This document shows, piece by piece, positions 34,201-42,862 of a DNA stretch of 63,995 nucleotides (its first letter is position 1; each line of letters opens with the position of its first letter). Under the pieces are notes generated by a model that searched no databases, was not told where the DNA came from, and worked only from the letters and a program-made list of their open reading frames with translations. A program made the translations under genes and the position numbers. Origin of the DNA: Sphaerisporangium rufum (GTDB lineage: Bacteria; Actinomycetota; Actinomycetes; Streptosporangiales; Streptosporangiaceae); assembly GCF_016863395.1 (NCBI RefSeq), contig NZ_BOOU01000088.1, forward strand, positions 1-63,995, given 5' to 3'.

Positions 34201-37200
34201 GACGGCCAGGCGTTCGACGTGGCACCGACCAAGGGCGACGTCACCCGGACCGAGAAGCTCGGCTCCTGGGACGGCGGCCCCAAGTACGTCACCGCCGGCA
34301 CCACCACCTTCGACGTCTACGGCCGCCCCCTGGTGGTCACCGACCCCAACGGCACCACCACCAGGACCGCCTACACCCCGGCCACCGGCCCGGTCACCGC
34401 CAAGCAGGAGACCAACGCCCTCGGCCACGTCACCACCACCCAGATCGAGCCGGCCTGGGGCCTGCCCGCCGCCACCACCGACGCCAACGGCCGGCGCGCC
34501 GACCTGGCCTACGACCCGCTCGGCCGGCTCACCGGCGTGTGGCTGCCCGGCCACGCGAAATCCGGCTACGCCTCGACGCCGAACCTGAAGTTCGGCTACC
34601 GGATCCGCACCGACGGCCCCACCACCGTCAGCACCTCGACGCTGCGCGCCGACGGCGCCACCTACACCACCGGCTACGCCCTCTACGACGGCCTGCTGCG
34701 CGCCCGCCAGACCCAGCAGCCCGCCATCGGCGGCGGCCGGCTGATCAACGACACCTTCTACGACACCCGCGGCCTGGTCTACAAGACCAACGCCGACTAC
34801 TACACCGAAGGCGACCCTGGCGACACGCTGTGGGTGCCCGGCAGCGACGACGACGTCCCCGGCCAGAGCGTCACCCTCTACAACGGCATGGAGTGGCCGA
34901 CCGCGCAGATCTTCCGCAAGCGCGGCACCGAGCAGTGGCGCACCACCACCACCTACGGCGGCGACCGGATCAGCGTCGACCCGCCCGCCGGCGCCACCCC
35001 CGCCACCACGATCACCAACGCGCAGGGCGAGACCGTCGAGGTCCGCCAGTACAAGGGCGACGCCCCCACCGGCGACTACGACGCCACCAAGTACACCTAC
35101 ACCCGCGCCGGGCAGCCGGCCACCGTCACCGACACCGCGGGCAACACCTGGAGCTACCACTACGACCTGCGCGGCCGCATGATCCAGGTCGACGACCCCG
35201 ACAAGGGAACCGCCAAGCTCACCTACGACGACCGCAACGACCGGCTCACCACGATTACCGACGCCCGCGACGCCAGCCTGCACTTCACCTACGACGCCCT
35301 GGGCCGCAAGACCGCCGAGTACGCCGGCACCTCCACCGCCGGCACCAAGCTCGCCGAGTGGACGTTCGACAGGCTGCCCGACGGCACCGTCGTCAAGGGG
35401 CAGCCGACCGGCGCCACCCGCTACGTCAAGAACCCCGCCACCGGCGCGACCGACGCCTACAGCAGCAGCGTCACCGGCTTCGACAGCGCCTACCGGCCCA
35501 CCGGCGCCCAGGTCGTCATCCCGGCCGCCGAAGGCGCGCTGGCCGGGACCTACAAGACCTCGACCGACTACAACCCCGACGGCACCGTGCACCGCACCGT
35601 GCTGCCCGCCGCCGGCGGCCTGCTCGGCGAGACGCTCCTGTACGACTACGACCGGCTCGGCAACCCCACCACCATGCGGGGCCTGACCGACTACGTCACC
35701 TCGACGACCTACTCCAAGCTCGGCCAGGTCCTCGACCTGACGCTGAGCACCGGCCTGAAGCGGGTCAAGGAGACCAACTTCTACGAGGAGGGCACGGGCC
35801 GGCTCACCCGCTCGGTGTTCGAGCGGGAGACCGCGCCGATCTCGGTGTCCGACACCCGCTTCAGCTACGACCAGGCCGGCAACATCACCAAGCTGGCCGA
35901 CACGCCGTCCGGCCAGACGCCCGACGTGCAGTGCTTCCGCCAGGACTGGCTGCAGCGCCTCACCGAGGCGTGGACCGCCACCGACGACTGCGCCGCCGGC
36001 CCCGCGCAGAACATCGTCGGCGGGCCCGCGCCGTACTGGCAGTCCTTCTCCTACGACACCGTCGGCAACCGCACCAAGGAGGTCGACCACCAGGCGACCG
36101 GCGACATCACCAAGACCTACACCTACGCCGGGCCGGGCAAGCCCCAGCCGCACACGCTGACCTCCGTCGCCTACCAGGGCGGCTCGCGCGACGGCCAGAT
36201 CGACACCTACACCTACGACAAGGCCGGCAACACCACCGAACGTGGCTCGGGCCGGTTGCTGGACTGGGACGTCGAGGGCCACCTGGCCAAGTCGACCGAC
36301 CCCACCGGCGTCAGCACCTTCGTCTACGACGCGAACGGTGAGCGGCTCATCCGCCGCGACCCCACCTCCACCACCCTCTACGTCGCCGGCATGGAGATCC
36401 GGCTCGACACCAAGTCCGGCGCCAGGAGCGCGACCCGCTACTACGACTTCGCCGGGCGGACCATCGCCACCCGCACCGCCACCGGCGTGACCTGGCTCGG
36501 CGCCGACCACCACGGCACCGCCGACACCTCCGTCGCCGACACCACCGCCCAGCTGGTGAGCCGCCGCCGCTTCACCCCGTTCGGCGGGCAGCGCGGCGTC
36601 CCGCCGGACTACTGGCCCGGCCAGCGGGGCTTCGTCGGCGGCATCATCGACGAGGCCACCGGCCTGACCCACCTCGGCGCCCGCGAGTACGACGCCGAGA
36701 CCGGCCGCTTCGTCTCCGTCGACCCGATCTTCGACGCCGGCGACCCGCAGAGCTGGAACGGATACACCTACGCCGACAACAACCCGGTGACCGCCTCCGA
36801 CCCCGACGGCCTGATGCTCGACGGCGGCGGCCAGTGCGGGTACGGGAAAATCCCCAACCCCTGCAACCCGTCCCCCGGCGGTGGCGGCGGTGGCGGAGGC
36901 GGCGGCGGCGGTGGTGGCGGTGGCGGCGGTGGTGGTGGTTACTCGCCATCGCAGCCGAGCAGCCCGCCGCACTGCTCGGGCTGGGACCTCGGCTGCAGGT
37001 CCAAGAAGATCTGGCACGAGCACAAGGCCACCATCGTCAACGTCACCGTCTCGGTCGTCGTCACGGTCGGCTGTGAGGCGGCCACGGCGGGCGCCGGCAG
37101 CATTGGCTGCGCCGCCGCGGGCGGCGCGGCCGGCAACCTGGCCGGCTACCTGGTCTCCACCCCGCGCGACGAATGGAGCGCCGGCGGCGCGTTCAAGGCC

Positions 37201-38316
37201 GCCGCGGTCGGCGCCATCACCGGCGCGGCCGGCGGCGTCGTCGGCAAGGGAGCCTCGGCGCTCCTGGGCAAACTCGCCACCACGGCCACCGGCCGCGCGG
37301 TCAGCGGAGCAGTAGGCAAGGCCGCCGGCAAGGCAAGAGCCGCCCTGGGACGCGGCGGCGGCGCGGCGGCCGAAGGCGGCGAATCCGCGGGCGCCGCAGC
37401 CGGCAGGTCGGCGGCACGCAAGGCAGCGGGCGGCAAGGCACGTCCCACGTCAGGTGCACGACCCCGCTGCCTTAACAGTTTCACCGCGGGCACCATGGTC
37501 AAGCTGGCAAACGGCACCAGCAAGGCCATCGAGCGGATCAAGCCCGGGGACAAGGTCCTGGCCACCGACCCGCGGACCGGCAAGACCATGCCCAGGCCGG
37601 TGCTCGCCGCCTTCTCCGGCGTCGCCTACCTCAACCTCGTCCAGATCACCGTCGACACCGACGGCAAGAAGGGCGACGCCACCGGCGTCATCCTCGCCAC
37701 CGAGCACCACCTCTTCTGGGACACCCGCGACCACGAGTGGGTCCGCGCCGACCGCCTCACCCCCGCCGACCGCCTCCGTACCCCTCAGGGCGCCACCGTC
37801 TCGGTCATCGGCTCGTCCACTCTCCAGGACCACCCTCCGGTCTACGACCTCACCATCGCCGACACCCACACTTACTATGTTCTGGCGGGATCTAAGCCGG
37901 TCCTTGTCCATAACTGCGAAGTTATCCGCGGTGGCGATGAAGCTAGCTACTTTATCTCGCACCACGCAAGTGGAAGTGGTGTGATCGCCGACCTTGATAG
38001 TGATGGAGTTCTAACTATGATGATGCACAACTATCCCAAAAAGGGATCGCCGCTGCGGGGTGAGGGGATGTTCGACGAGGTTATGGGCCACTTCGGGGAC
38101 CGGGTTCAGGGAATCCAGGGGATCTGGGTCTATGGAGATAACCTTGCAGGTTTCAATGAAGCTGTCCGGGGCGGTGCGAGCCTGGTGTCTGCAGCTAAGG
38201 CGCAGTGGACTGGTAGACAAGCGGCCAGGCATGGCTTCATTCGCGCCAGAATCGATGAAGCGGTTCCGAGGCTCGACGGGGACTTCGATCAAGTTATTGT
38301 CATGTTCCGGAGGTGA
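31228..38316 (+). CDS. RHS/YD-repeat polymorphic toxin with HINT and C-terminal toxin domain
   Basis: 2362 residues from GTG 31228 (GGAGG upstream). Signal peptide 1-31; Ala/Pro-rich stalk; long array of YD/RHS repeats forming the shell; RHS core terminus with REYDAETGRFVSVDPIFDAG and NPVTASDPDG at about 1830-1865; a run of 21 or so glycines; hydrophobic segment about 1932-1975. A HINT domain runs from Cys2081 (CLNSFTAGTMVKLANG) to His-Asn-Cys2230. The last 132 residues are a separate toxin-like tip. DNA from about 37870 is markedly richer in A/T than the rest. The shell delivers and the HINT site would release the toxin. Confidence 0.92.
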   Translation: MPGSRRALIQIAAILAVAVPATLLSPVTAQATDDPAWQQAQEQHPVPGHAVGARGPLTDPGAGYDLKDAPPVSWPPAAQATVGLPGTAAAPDAAARGGGTGAGKVRAGGLPVWLSPAAPEDGDRVARTPAAPDTSDDPAKRTPAAPKDGADPAARPPAATTVQVRTMDAATASRSGIAGLGIQLTPQAAPPGAARMTVEVDYSGFRYAYGGDWASRLRLVRLPACAATTPDLPRCQTRTALPTRNDVKTGRLTAEVALNAATTTLAAEAAPSGAAGSYEATSLSPSATWNVSSQTGAFSWSYPLRLPPTPGGPTPNIGFVYSSGSVDGRTVATNNQASWIGEGFDYWPGFIERRYKACADDGVTPKRNDQCWGDHNATLSLNGQATELILDDATGTWQPKDDDGSKIERLTGADNGDNDGEYWRVTTPDGTQYLFGRNHLPGWADGKAETQSAWTVPVFGDDDGEPCHKSAFADSWCRQAWRWNLDYVVDPHGTVSTFWYGRETNYYRRDVTTLTDGVPNGTPTSYDRGGYLKRIDYGQRADAIFTTSAPARVGFEVKERCVPTSTFDCAEAKFTKDNAKYWPDVPFDQNCDSGDKCLDRYSPTFWTRKRLASVTTQVLSGGAYQNVDTWTLDQQLRAPGDGTAAGLWLAGIQHTGKVGGSAALPQVRFAGVQRPNRVDALEGRPPLTKWRVSAIDNETGGALSVTYSDEDCTAGNTPDPDSNTRRCYPQYWSPEGATSPKRDWFHKYVVTQVQQIDRTGGAPDVLETYEYLGGGAWHHDDDDGLTKEKYKTWSQWRGYGKVRVLSGAVGEQRSSTEYTYFRGMDGDELSGGGTRDVKVTDSQGTAVTDADPLAGRLREEIHYDGPGGAAKTGVITGYWTRQTAKRVRSWATTTAHMVRADRTRNRTALAAGGWRTTRTDTDYNTDGLPTQVDEIGDEATAADDRCTRTGYARDAGRWMVSYASRVETVAKACAATPDRPTDVLSDVRKYYDGQAFDVAPTKGDVTRTEKLGSWDGGPKYVTAGTTTFDVYGRPLVVTDPNGTTTRTAYTPATGPVTAKQETNALGHVTTTQIEPAWGLPAATTDANGRRADLAYDPLGRLTGVWLPGHAKSGYASTPNLKFGYRIRTDGPTTVSTSTLRADGATYTTGYALYDGLLRARQTQQPAIGGGRLINDTFYDTRGLVYKTNADYYTEGDPGDTLWVPGSDDDVPGQSVTLYNGMEWPTAQIFRKRGTEQWRTTTTYGGDRISVDPPAGATPATTITNAQGETVEVRQYKGDAPTGDYDATKYTYTRAGQPATVTDTAGNTWSYHYDLRGRMIQVDDPDKGTAKLTYDDRNDRLTTITDARDASLHFTYDALGRKTAEYAGTSTAGTKLAEWTFDRLPDGTVVKGQPTGATRYVKNPATGATDAYSSSVTGFDSAYRPTGAQVVIPAAEGALAGTYKTSTDYNPDGTVHRTVLPAAGGLLGETLLYDYDRLGNPTTMRGLTDYVTSTTYSKLGQVLDLTLSTGLKRVKETNFYEEGTGRLTRSVFERETAPISVSDTRFSYDQAGNITKLADTPSGQTPDVQCFRQDWLQRLTEAWTATDDCAAGPAQNIVGGPAPYWQSFSYDTVGNRTKEVDHQATGDITKTYTYAGPGKPQPHTLTSVAYQGGSRDGQIDTYTYDKAGNTTERGSGRLLDWDVEGHLAKSTDPTGVSTFVYDANGERLIRRDPTSTTLYVAGMEIRLDTKSGARSATRYYDFAGRTIATRTATGVTWLGADHHGTADTSVADTTAQLVSRRRFTPFGGQRGVPPDYWPGQRGFVGGIIDEATGLTHLGAREYDAETGRFVSVDPIFDAGDPQSWNGYTYADNNPVTASDPDGLMLDGGGQCGYGKIPNPCNPSPGGGGGGGGGGGGGGGGGGGGGYSPSQPSSPPHCSGWDLGCRSKKIWHEHKATIVNVTVSVVVTVGCEAATAGAGSIGCAAAGGAAGNLAGYLVSTPRDEWSAGGAFKAAAVGAITGAAGGVVGKGASALLGKLATTATGRAVSGAVGKAAGKARAALGRGGGAAAEGGESAGAAAGRSAARKAAGGKARPTSGARPRCLNSFTAGTMVKLANGTSKAIERIKPGDKVLATDPRTGKTMPRPVLAAFSGVAYLNLVQITVDTDGKKGDATGVILATEHHLFWDTRDHEWVRADRLTPADRLRTPQGATVSVIGSSTLQDHPPVYDLTIADTHTYYVLAGSKPVLVHNCEVIRGGDEASYFISHHASGSGVIADLDSDGVLTMMMHNYPKKGSPLRGEGMFDEVMGHFGDRVQGIQGIWVYGDNLAGFNEAVRGGASLVSAAKAQWTGRQAARHGFIRARIDEAVPRLDGDFDQVIVMFRR

Positions 38317-38324
38317 GGGAATCG

Positions 38325-38573
38325 ATGGATGAGGACGTCGAACGGTTGGCGCACCTGGCCGTCGAGTACCACGGAATCGGGTGCAGTGTCGCAGAGATTG
38401 TCGATCTCTTAGTCGACAGGCACCCGTATTTGAGGTCGACGCCGTTGCGGCTGGCGCAGGTGCTTCGATCAGCCTTCGGTCTCTCAGTTCATGATCTGCA
38501 ATATGTCACCGCATGGGTACAAGGTGAGATTTCATTGGACACACTGGAGGAGCACCTTCAGGTAATTCGGTAA
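38325..38573 (+). CDS. Probable immunity protein for the RHS toxin
   Basis: 82 residues from ATG 38325 with GGAGGTGAGGG just upstream, eight bases after the RHS stop. A GTG at 38313 overlapping the RHS stop is possible but would lie on the ribosome site. The protein is small, acidic and helical: DEDVERLAHLAVEYHG, VAEIVDLLVDRHPYL, LDTLEEHLQVI. No named family is recognised. It shares the lower GC of the toxin tip, so the two probably arrived together. Assignment as immunity rests on position, size and composition. Confidence 0.65.
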   Translation: MDEDVERLAHLAVEYHGIGCSVAEIVDLLVDRHPYLRSTPLRLAQVLRSAFGLSVHDLQYVTAWVQGEISLDTLEEHLQVIR

Positions 38574-38843
38574 TTCGACCTCAGCCGTTGCATGTTGTGC
38601 AAGTTTGCGAGGCTCCATCGAACAGGTATCAGGTGGGGCCTCTCAAGCGTTTAGCGGCCGCGCTGCCAGAAACGTGAGCGGACGACGGTTGCGTCAAAAG
38701 ATCGCGGTGGGCGCCGTCGGCTGAGCTATGGCCATTGCCGGTCTTGGCTGACCGCCGTATTGCTGGGAGCCCTAGCTCGCCGCACATGTGGCCCTAGCCG
38801 CCACCGCGACCGACAAGATTACAATGAAAGGGATCAATGGTCC

Positions 38844-40499
38844 ATGATCAGCGGGTGCCGAATACGTGCCGAGAGTTCGATCGTCGTCCTGGCCGTGCTG
38901 GTCGTCGCCGGTTGCGGCGCGTCCGGCCCGCCGGACGCCGGCGGCGTGTCGCCCGCGGGACCCGCGTCCTCGGCGGCGTCCGTCGCCACAACGTCACCGA
39001 GTGGCTCGCCGTCCGGGTTGCCGACGGCTGAAGCGGCGTCGGGGTTCGTGGCGGAAGGGCTGGTCGGGTATGACGCGGCCGGGCCGTTCCGGATGACGGT
39101 GCAGTCCCTCGAGCGGCAGCGGAACCTCACCGTCCTGCGGATGGAAGTCATTAATACTGCACAGACCTCCATACCCGGCCATTTCGGATACGACGGTCTG
39201 CGGGGGCAGAGCGTGAGCTTCGGCAGGTTCCGGCTGCTGGATCCGGTCGGGCGGAAGGTCTATTTCACGTTGCGCGAGAAGACCGCGGAGGGGCCGGCCT
39301 TCGGCAGCCGTCATCCCACTCCAACGTCCCGGTTCCCGCAAGACTTCCGCCCCGGCGTCCGGTACCCGGTCGAGGTCTACTTCCCGCCACTGCCGCCCGA
39401 GGTCAAGGCGGTCTCCATCGTCCCGGACATGCCCATGCCGCCGATGACCGGCATCCCGGTGCGGGAGGGCGGCACACCTCCGATGGCGAGATCGGCCGAC
39501 CCGTACGTGGAGTCGTCGCCGGGCACGTCCTACCGGCTGGCGGTGGTGCCGCCCGCGGGTGAGATCTGGTCCGGCGTCTCGGACCTGCACGAGTTAGTGG
39601 AGACTCCGCAGCGGTCCACCCGCCAGGAGGGCGGCCAGGAGATCGTCGCGCTGCGCACCGACGTGCTGTTCGCCTTCGACAAGGCGAAGCTCTCCAAGGT
39701 GTCCACCGCCGTGCTGGACGACGCGGTCGCCGAGACCCGTGCGCACGCCGATCCGGCCAAGCCGCCGATCATCATCAAGGGGCACACCGACAGCAAGGGC
39801 GACGACCGCTACAACCTTGAGCTTTCCGTCAAGCGGGCCGAGGCCGTGCGCGACTATCTGGTGCGCAAGCTGGGCTCCGGCTACGTCTACCGGGCCGAGG
39901 GCAAGGGGGAGAGCGAGCCGATCGCCAGAAACGAGAAGAAGGACGGCAGCGACAACCCGGAGGGGCGCGCCAAGAACCGGCGGGTGGAGATCTCCTACCA
40001 CATCAGGCAGCAGCGGCCGGACGACGTCACCACGACGGCACCCGCGGACGACGTCCGGGGCTCCACCCGTCCGCCGGCGCCGTTCCAGGCCGATCCGGGA
40101 CCGGTGGCGGGCTCGCTGAACTGGCAGCGCGGCAACGACCGGCTGAGGGTGGACTTCCACCCCTTCCGCCGCGACGGCGCCTACCTGGTCGCGGCCTTCG
40201 ACGTGCGCTTCGACGGGTCGGCGCTCTTCATCCCGGTGCCGGCCCCGTTCACCGGCTATGACAACGCCTTCTCCTCGGCATCGGACTACGGGGCCTTCAT
40301 CCTGGTGGACCCGGCGACCAAGGCCCGGTACCACCCGCTGAAGATGTACACCGAGTTCGTGGAGAACTATGTCAGCGTGCTCGATCCTGGCGAGTCCGGC
40401 CGTGGATACGTGTACTACCCGGCCCCGGCCGACTCGGTGACCTCGATCACGCTGGAGGCCGAGGGCAGTGGCAAGGTGGAGAACATCCCGATCTTGTGA
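38844..40499 (+). CDS. Lipoprotein with OmpA-type peptidoglycan-binding domain
   Basis: 551 residues from ATG 38844; GAAAGGGA lies upstream, and the longer frame to 38760 hides the signal. Lipobox VVAGC gives Cys24. A first beta domain (about 60-240) resembles Ig-like extracytoplasmic modules. An OmpA-like domain (about 270-390) has VLFAFDKAKLSKVS, IIIKGHTDSKGDDRYN, LSVKRAEAVRDYL and the late GRAKNRRVEISY. A second Ig-like domain fills the C-terminus. OmpA domains hold the cell wall; such a tether on an actinomycete lipoprotein is uncommon and could anchor surface machinery near the RHS locus. Confidence 0.85.
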   Translation: MISGCRIRAESSIVVLAVLVVAGCGASGPPDAGGVSPAGPASSAASVATTSPSGSPSGLPTAEAASGFVAEGLVGYDAAGPFRMTVQSLERQRNLTVLRMEVINTAQTSIPGHFGYDGLRGQSVSFGRFRLLDPVGRKVYFTLREKTAEGPAFGSRHPTPTSRFPQDFRPGVRYPVEVYFPPLPPEVKAVSIVPDMPMPPMTGIPVREGGTPPMARSADPYVESSPGTSYRLAVVPPAGEIWSGVSDLHELVETPQRSTRQEGGQEIVALRTDVLFAFDKAKLSKVSTAVLDDAVAETRAHADPAKPPIIIKGHTDSKGDDRYNLELSVKRAEAVRDYLVRKLGSGYVYRAEGKGESEPIARNEKKDGSDNPEGRAKNRRVEISYHIRQQRPDDVTTTAPADDVRGSTRPPAPFQADPGPVAGSLNWQRGNDRLRVDFHPFRRDGAYLVAAFDVRFDGSALFIPVPAPFTGYDNAFSSASDYGAFILVDPATKARYHPLKMYTEFVENYVSVLDPGESGRGYVYYPAPADSVTSITLEAEGSGKVENIPIL

Positions 40500-40607
40500 C
40501 CCCTCGGCCATCGATGTCGATCACGACGGAGGATGATCTGGCTGCGGGCGAACGCCGCGACCTGGATGTGCCCGCCCACCGGGTAGCCGATGATCGCCCG
40601 AGCGGCT

Positions 40608-41225
40608 TCAGGCGCAGGCGCTGAGGCGGGTCACGGTCGCCGGGCTGACGATCTTCAGTGCCCGGACCAGGTCGGCCAGCCGGGTGTCGCGAGCGTAGGG
40701 CCTGGCGGCGATCCTCACCACCCCGCCGTGCACGGTCGCCGGGTCGTGGACGAAGGGCACCGTGACGATCATGAGGTCGGCGACCGAGACGGCCACGGTG
40801 GCGGCGTCACCTCGTGGATCCAGTTGGTTCGCCACCCAGCCGACGGTGTCTGACAGAACGCCGCAGATGTAGACGACCTCTCCCGTCTTGCCGGCCGGAG
40901 CCGCCGGCAAGGCGTCGGCCTGGTCGGCATCCTTCGCTGCGGCGCTCAAGGCGTCACCGGTGGCCCGCCGGGCCGCCAGGTGCTTGTCCAGTGCCGTCCG
41001 AACGACGAGTTCGCCGCCGCGAAGCTCATGGTGATGTTCGTGATGCTCCTGGACCTGGAACGGCCCCGGATGGTCGAAGTAGAAACCCAGCGTCTCGGGC
41101 AGATCGGCCCGCAATCGGTCCAGGTCGGGCCGGCCGTACAGCAGTCCAGGCGCCTGCGGGGACGTCGCGTAGAACTCGGCGCCGTCCAGGCTCGGCCGGA
41201 CGATCAGGTGGATCATCTCACGCAT
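40608..41225 (-). CDS. Uncharacterised protein with HicB-like N-terminal domain
   Basis: 205 residues from ATG 41225 (AAGGTGG upstream; GTG 41228 adjoins it). Residues 1-50 resemble a HicB-type antitoxin fold (LIVRPSLDGAEFYATSPQ, GLLYGRPDLDRLRADLPE). The histidine-rich HHEHHHE around 63-69 is unusual. The rest is mixed alpha/beta, with VVYICGVLSDTVGWVANQL and VADLMIVTVPFVHDP, without a known motif. No intact HicA-type partner is visible upstream; only a short open stretch without a start ends next to this gene. Convergent with the OmpA lipoprotein gene. Function unknown. Confidence 0.6.
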   Translation of the reverse strand: MREMIHLIVRPSLDGAEFYATSPQAPGLLYGRPDLDRLRADLPETLGFYFDHPGPFQVQEHHEHHHELRGGELVVRTALDKHLAARRATGDALSAAAKDADQADALPAAPAGKTGEVVYICGVLSDTVGWVANQLDPRGDAATVAVSVADLMIVTVPFVHDPATVHGGVVRIAARPYARDTRLADLVRALKIVSPATVTRLSACA

Positions 41226-41376
41226 CACCCTGCACCACCTTCAACGCTACTTCGATGTCCAGTCCGACCTGCTTCACCAGTATGTCCCGACCGGCGCCGG
41301 GAAATGGATGGTTGGAAGGTCGCGTTAAAAGCCGGCGAATAGACGATGGCCGTAATTCCTAGAATGCGATGAATCG

Positions 41377-41393
41377 CCGGGAGCGCCTCCCGG
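41377..41393 (-). terminator. Hairpin downstream of the metalloprotease gene
   Basis: CCGGGAG (41377-41383) pairs with CTCCCGG (41387-41393). An alternative, longer pairing joins CGCCTCCCGG (41384-41393) with CCGGGAGGCG (41416-41425). Both lie 25-70 bases beyond the stop of the minus-strand gene ending at 41450, fitting a terminator. Confidence 0.55.
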
Positions 41394-41449
41394 TGGACCC
41401 TGGGGGAGCGGGCCGCCGGGAGGCGCCGGGTCAGTGTGTCAGCCGGCGG

Positions 41450-42862
41450 TCACTGCCAGCTGTCCAGGCGGCAGCCGTCGGTGGTCTTGCCGTTGTTGCA
41501 GTGGTTGAGCTGGAGGGCGTCCAGCTGGTAGGTGAAGGTCTGCCCGGCGGGACTCACCACCGAGAGCTGGACGCTGGTCGCGCCGGTCGGGGCGGTCGCC
41601 TTGTGCCGGTACTCCGCCCAGCCGGTCGTCAGCGCGTTGACGGCACTGTCACTGGAGGAGATCAGGGTGTTCGACGAGTTGTACCACGACAGGCGCAGCT
41701 TGACGTTGCCCGAGGTGGCAGTGGTCATCTTGGCGAAGAACTTGTAGGTCTGGCCGGCGGTCACCGCGGGCTTGCGGGTGATCGACACGACGCCGTCGGC
41801 GTACGACTGCACGTTCATGGTGAGCGACCGGCGGCCGTCGTAGTGCTTGGCCGAGATCTGGGCCGTCGGGCCGGGCGGGGTCACCTGGATCCAGCCGCCG
41901 CCCGAGACGCTGAACCCGGTCGGGGTGGCGTACGGCGCGTCCGCCTCGACGGTGCGTTCCTGCGCGGTCAGCAGGTCATTGCTGTAACCGACATCGCAGC
42001 AGGTGGGGGCAGTGAAGTACGGCCAGGCCGCGACGTTCACCTTGCGGGTGTCGTCGGGCTGGTTGCCGGTGTAGAAGGTCGCCGTGGTCTCGCTCGGGTC
42101 GTAGTAGTTGTTGAAGTCGTGGTCCAACTGCCAGTCCAAAGTCTGGTTGGACATGATGTCGGGGTAGGTCAGGTAGTCGACCGTTTCGGCGACCTTGGGG
42201 TGGTCCACGTAGAAGCCGTCCGCGGCGATGTGGAGCAGTTCGTGCAGCAGGGTGCTGCTGGACCACTCGTCGCCGGTCGCCGCGCACACCTTCGGGTTCG
42301 GGTCCGACGGTTCGCACAGACCGTTCGCCGTGCCGTTGAAGTCTTCGAACACCACGTACTTGCGATTGGCGATGTCGTATCCGGCCGCTGTCAGGTCGGC
42401 GGTGATGACGTACGGGGAGGTCTCGCCGCTGATCGCGCCGGCCTCGATCTTCTCCGGTATCACCAGGGCGTGGGCGTAGCCGGAGTAGGTGCTGGTGTCG
42501 AAGCCGGTGCGGCAGCTCAGATTGATGTGCTGGTCGTAGTTGGTGGACTCGTCTAACTCCAGGTCCATCCGGTCGACGAGCTTGGCGATCTGCTCGACGC
42601 GGTCCTCGTAGTGGTTCCCTCCGCCGTCATGCCAGGCGTAGATCACCTGAACGGCCGGGATGCTGGTGCTCGCGTCCTTGGGGTCGGACAGCGTCGTGGT
42701 GCAGCCGCGCTTGGGCACGTCAGGGTCCGCCGGCAGTGAGTACGGACCGGTGGGTTCGTCGATGTACGGCGGCGCGAATGCGGCCGCTGGACTCGCCATC
42801 GCCAAGACGACGAGACCCCCCGCGGCGATCGCAGAAAAGGCGCGACGCAGTTTCAGTGACAA
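41450..42862 (-). CDS. Secreted zinc metalloprotease-like protein with carbohydrate-binding-like C-terminus
   Basis: 470 residues from TTG 42862, preceded by GGGAGGAG; a longer ATG frame to 42925 lacks a ribosome site and would bury the signal peptide. Signal peptide about 1-29 (KLRRAFSAIAAGGLVVLAMA). Zinc motif HELLH in STLLHELLHIAADGFYVDH fits a metallopeptidase of the gluzincin/metzincin kind; the third ligand is not certain. The last 150 residues form a beta-sandwich resembling a CBM (KPAVTAGQTYKFFAKMTTAT). Many cysteines suit secretion. Substrate unknown. Confidence 0.75.
   Translation of the reverse strand: MSLKLRRAFSAIAAGGLVVLAMASPAAAFAPPYIDEPTGPYSLPADPDVPKRGCTTTLSDPKDASTSIPAVQVIYAWHDGGGNHYEDRVEQIAKLVDRMDLELDESTNYDQHINLSCRTGFDTSTYSGYAHALVIPEKIEAGAISGETSPYVITADLTAAGYDIANRKYVVFEDFNGTANGLCEPSDPNPKVCAATGDEWSSSTLLHELLHIAADGFYVDHPKVAETVDYLTYPDIMSNQTLDWQLDHDFNNYYDPSETTATFYTGNQPDDTRKVNVAAWPYFTAPTCCDVGYSNDLLTAQERTVEADAPYATPTGFSVSGGGWIQVTPPGPTAQISAKHYDGRRSLTMNVQSYADGVVSITRKPAVTAGQTYKFFAKMTTATSGNVKLRLSWYNSSNTLISSSDSAVNALTTGWAEYRHKATAPTGATSVQLSVVSPAGQTFTYQLDALQLNHCNNGKTTDGCRLDSWQ

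Noticed and set aside
31147-37023. A 1958-codon open frame on the minus strand opposite the RHS gene
   Set aside because: It is the antisense shadow of GC-rich coding sequence: the translation is Gly/Val/Arg-rich low-complexity sequence, and the plus strand has RHS motifs throughout.
37454-37984. A 176-codon frame overlapping the HINT region of the RHS gene
   Set aside because: Ser/Pro/Thr-rich shadow with no ribosome site; the main frame has clear HINT motifs.
41222-41340. A short minus-strand open stretch ending next to the HicB-like gene, briefly considered as a HicA remnant
   Set aside because: No start codon or ribosome site and only weak similarity; not enough to call a gene.
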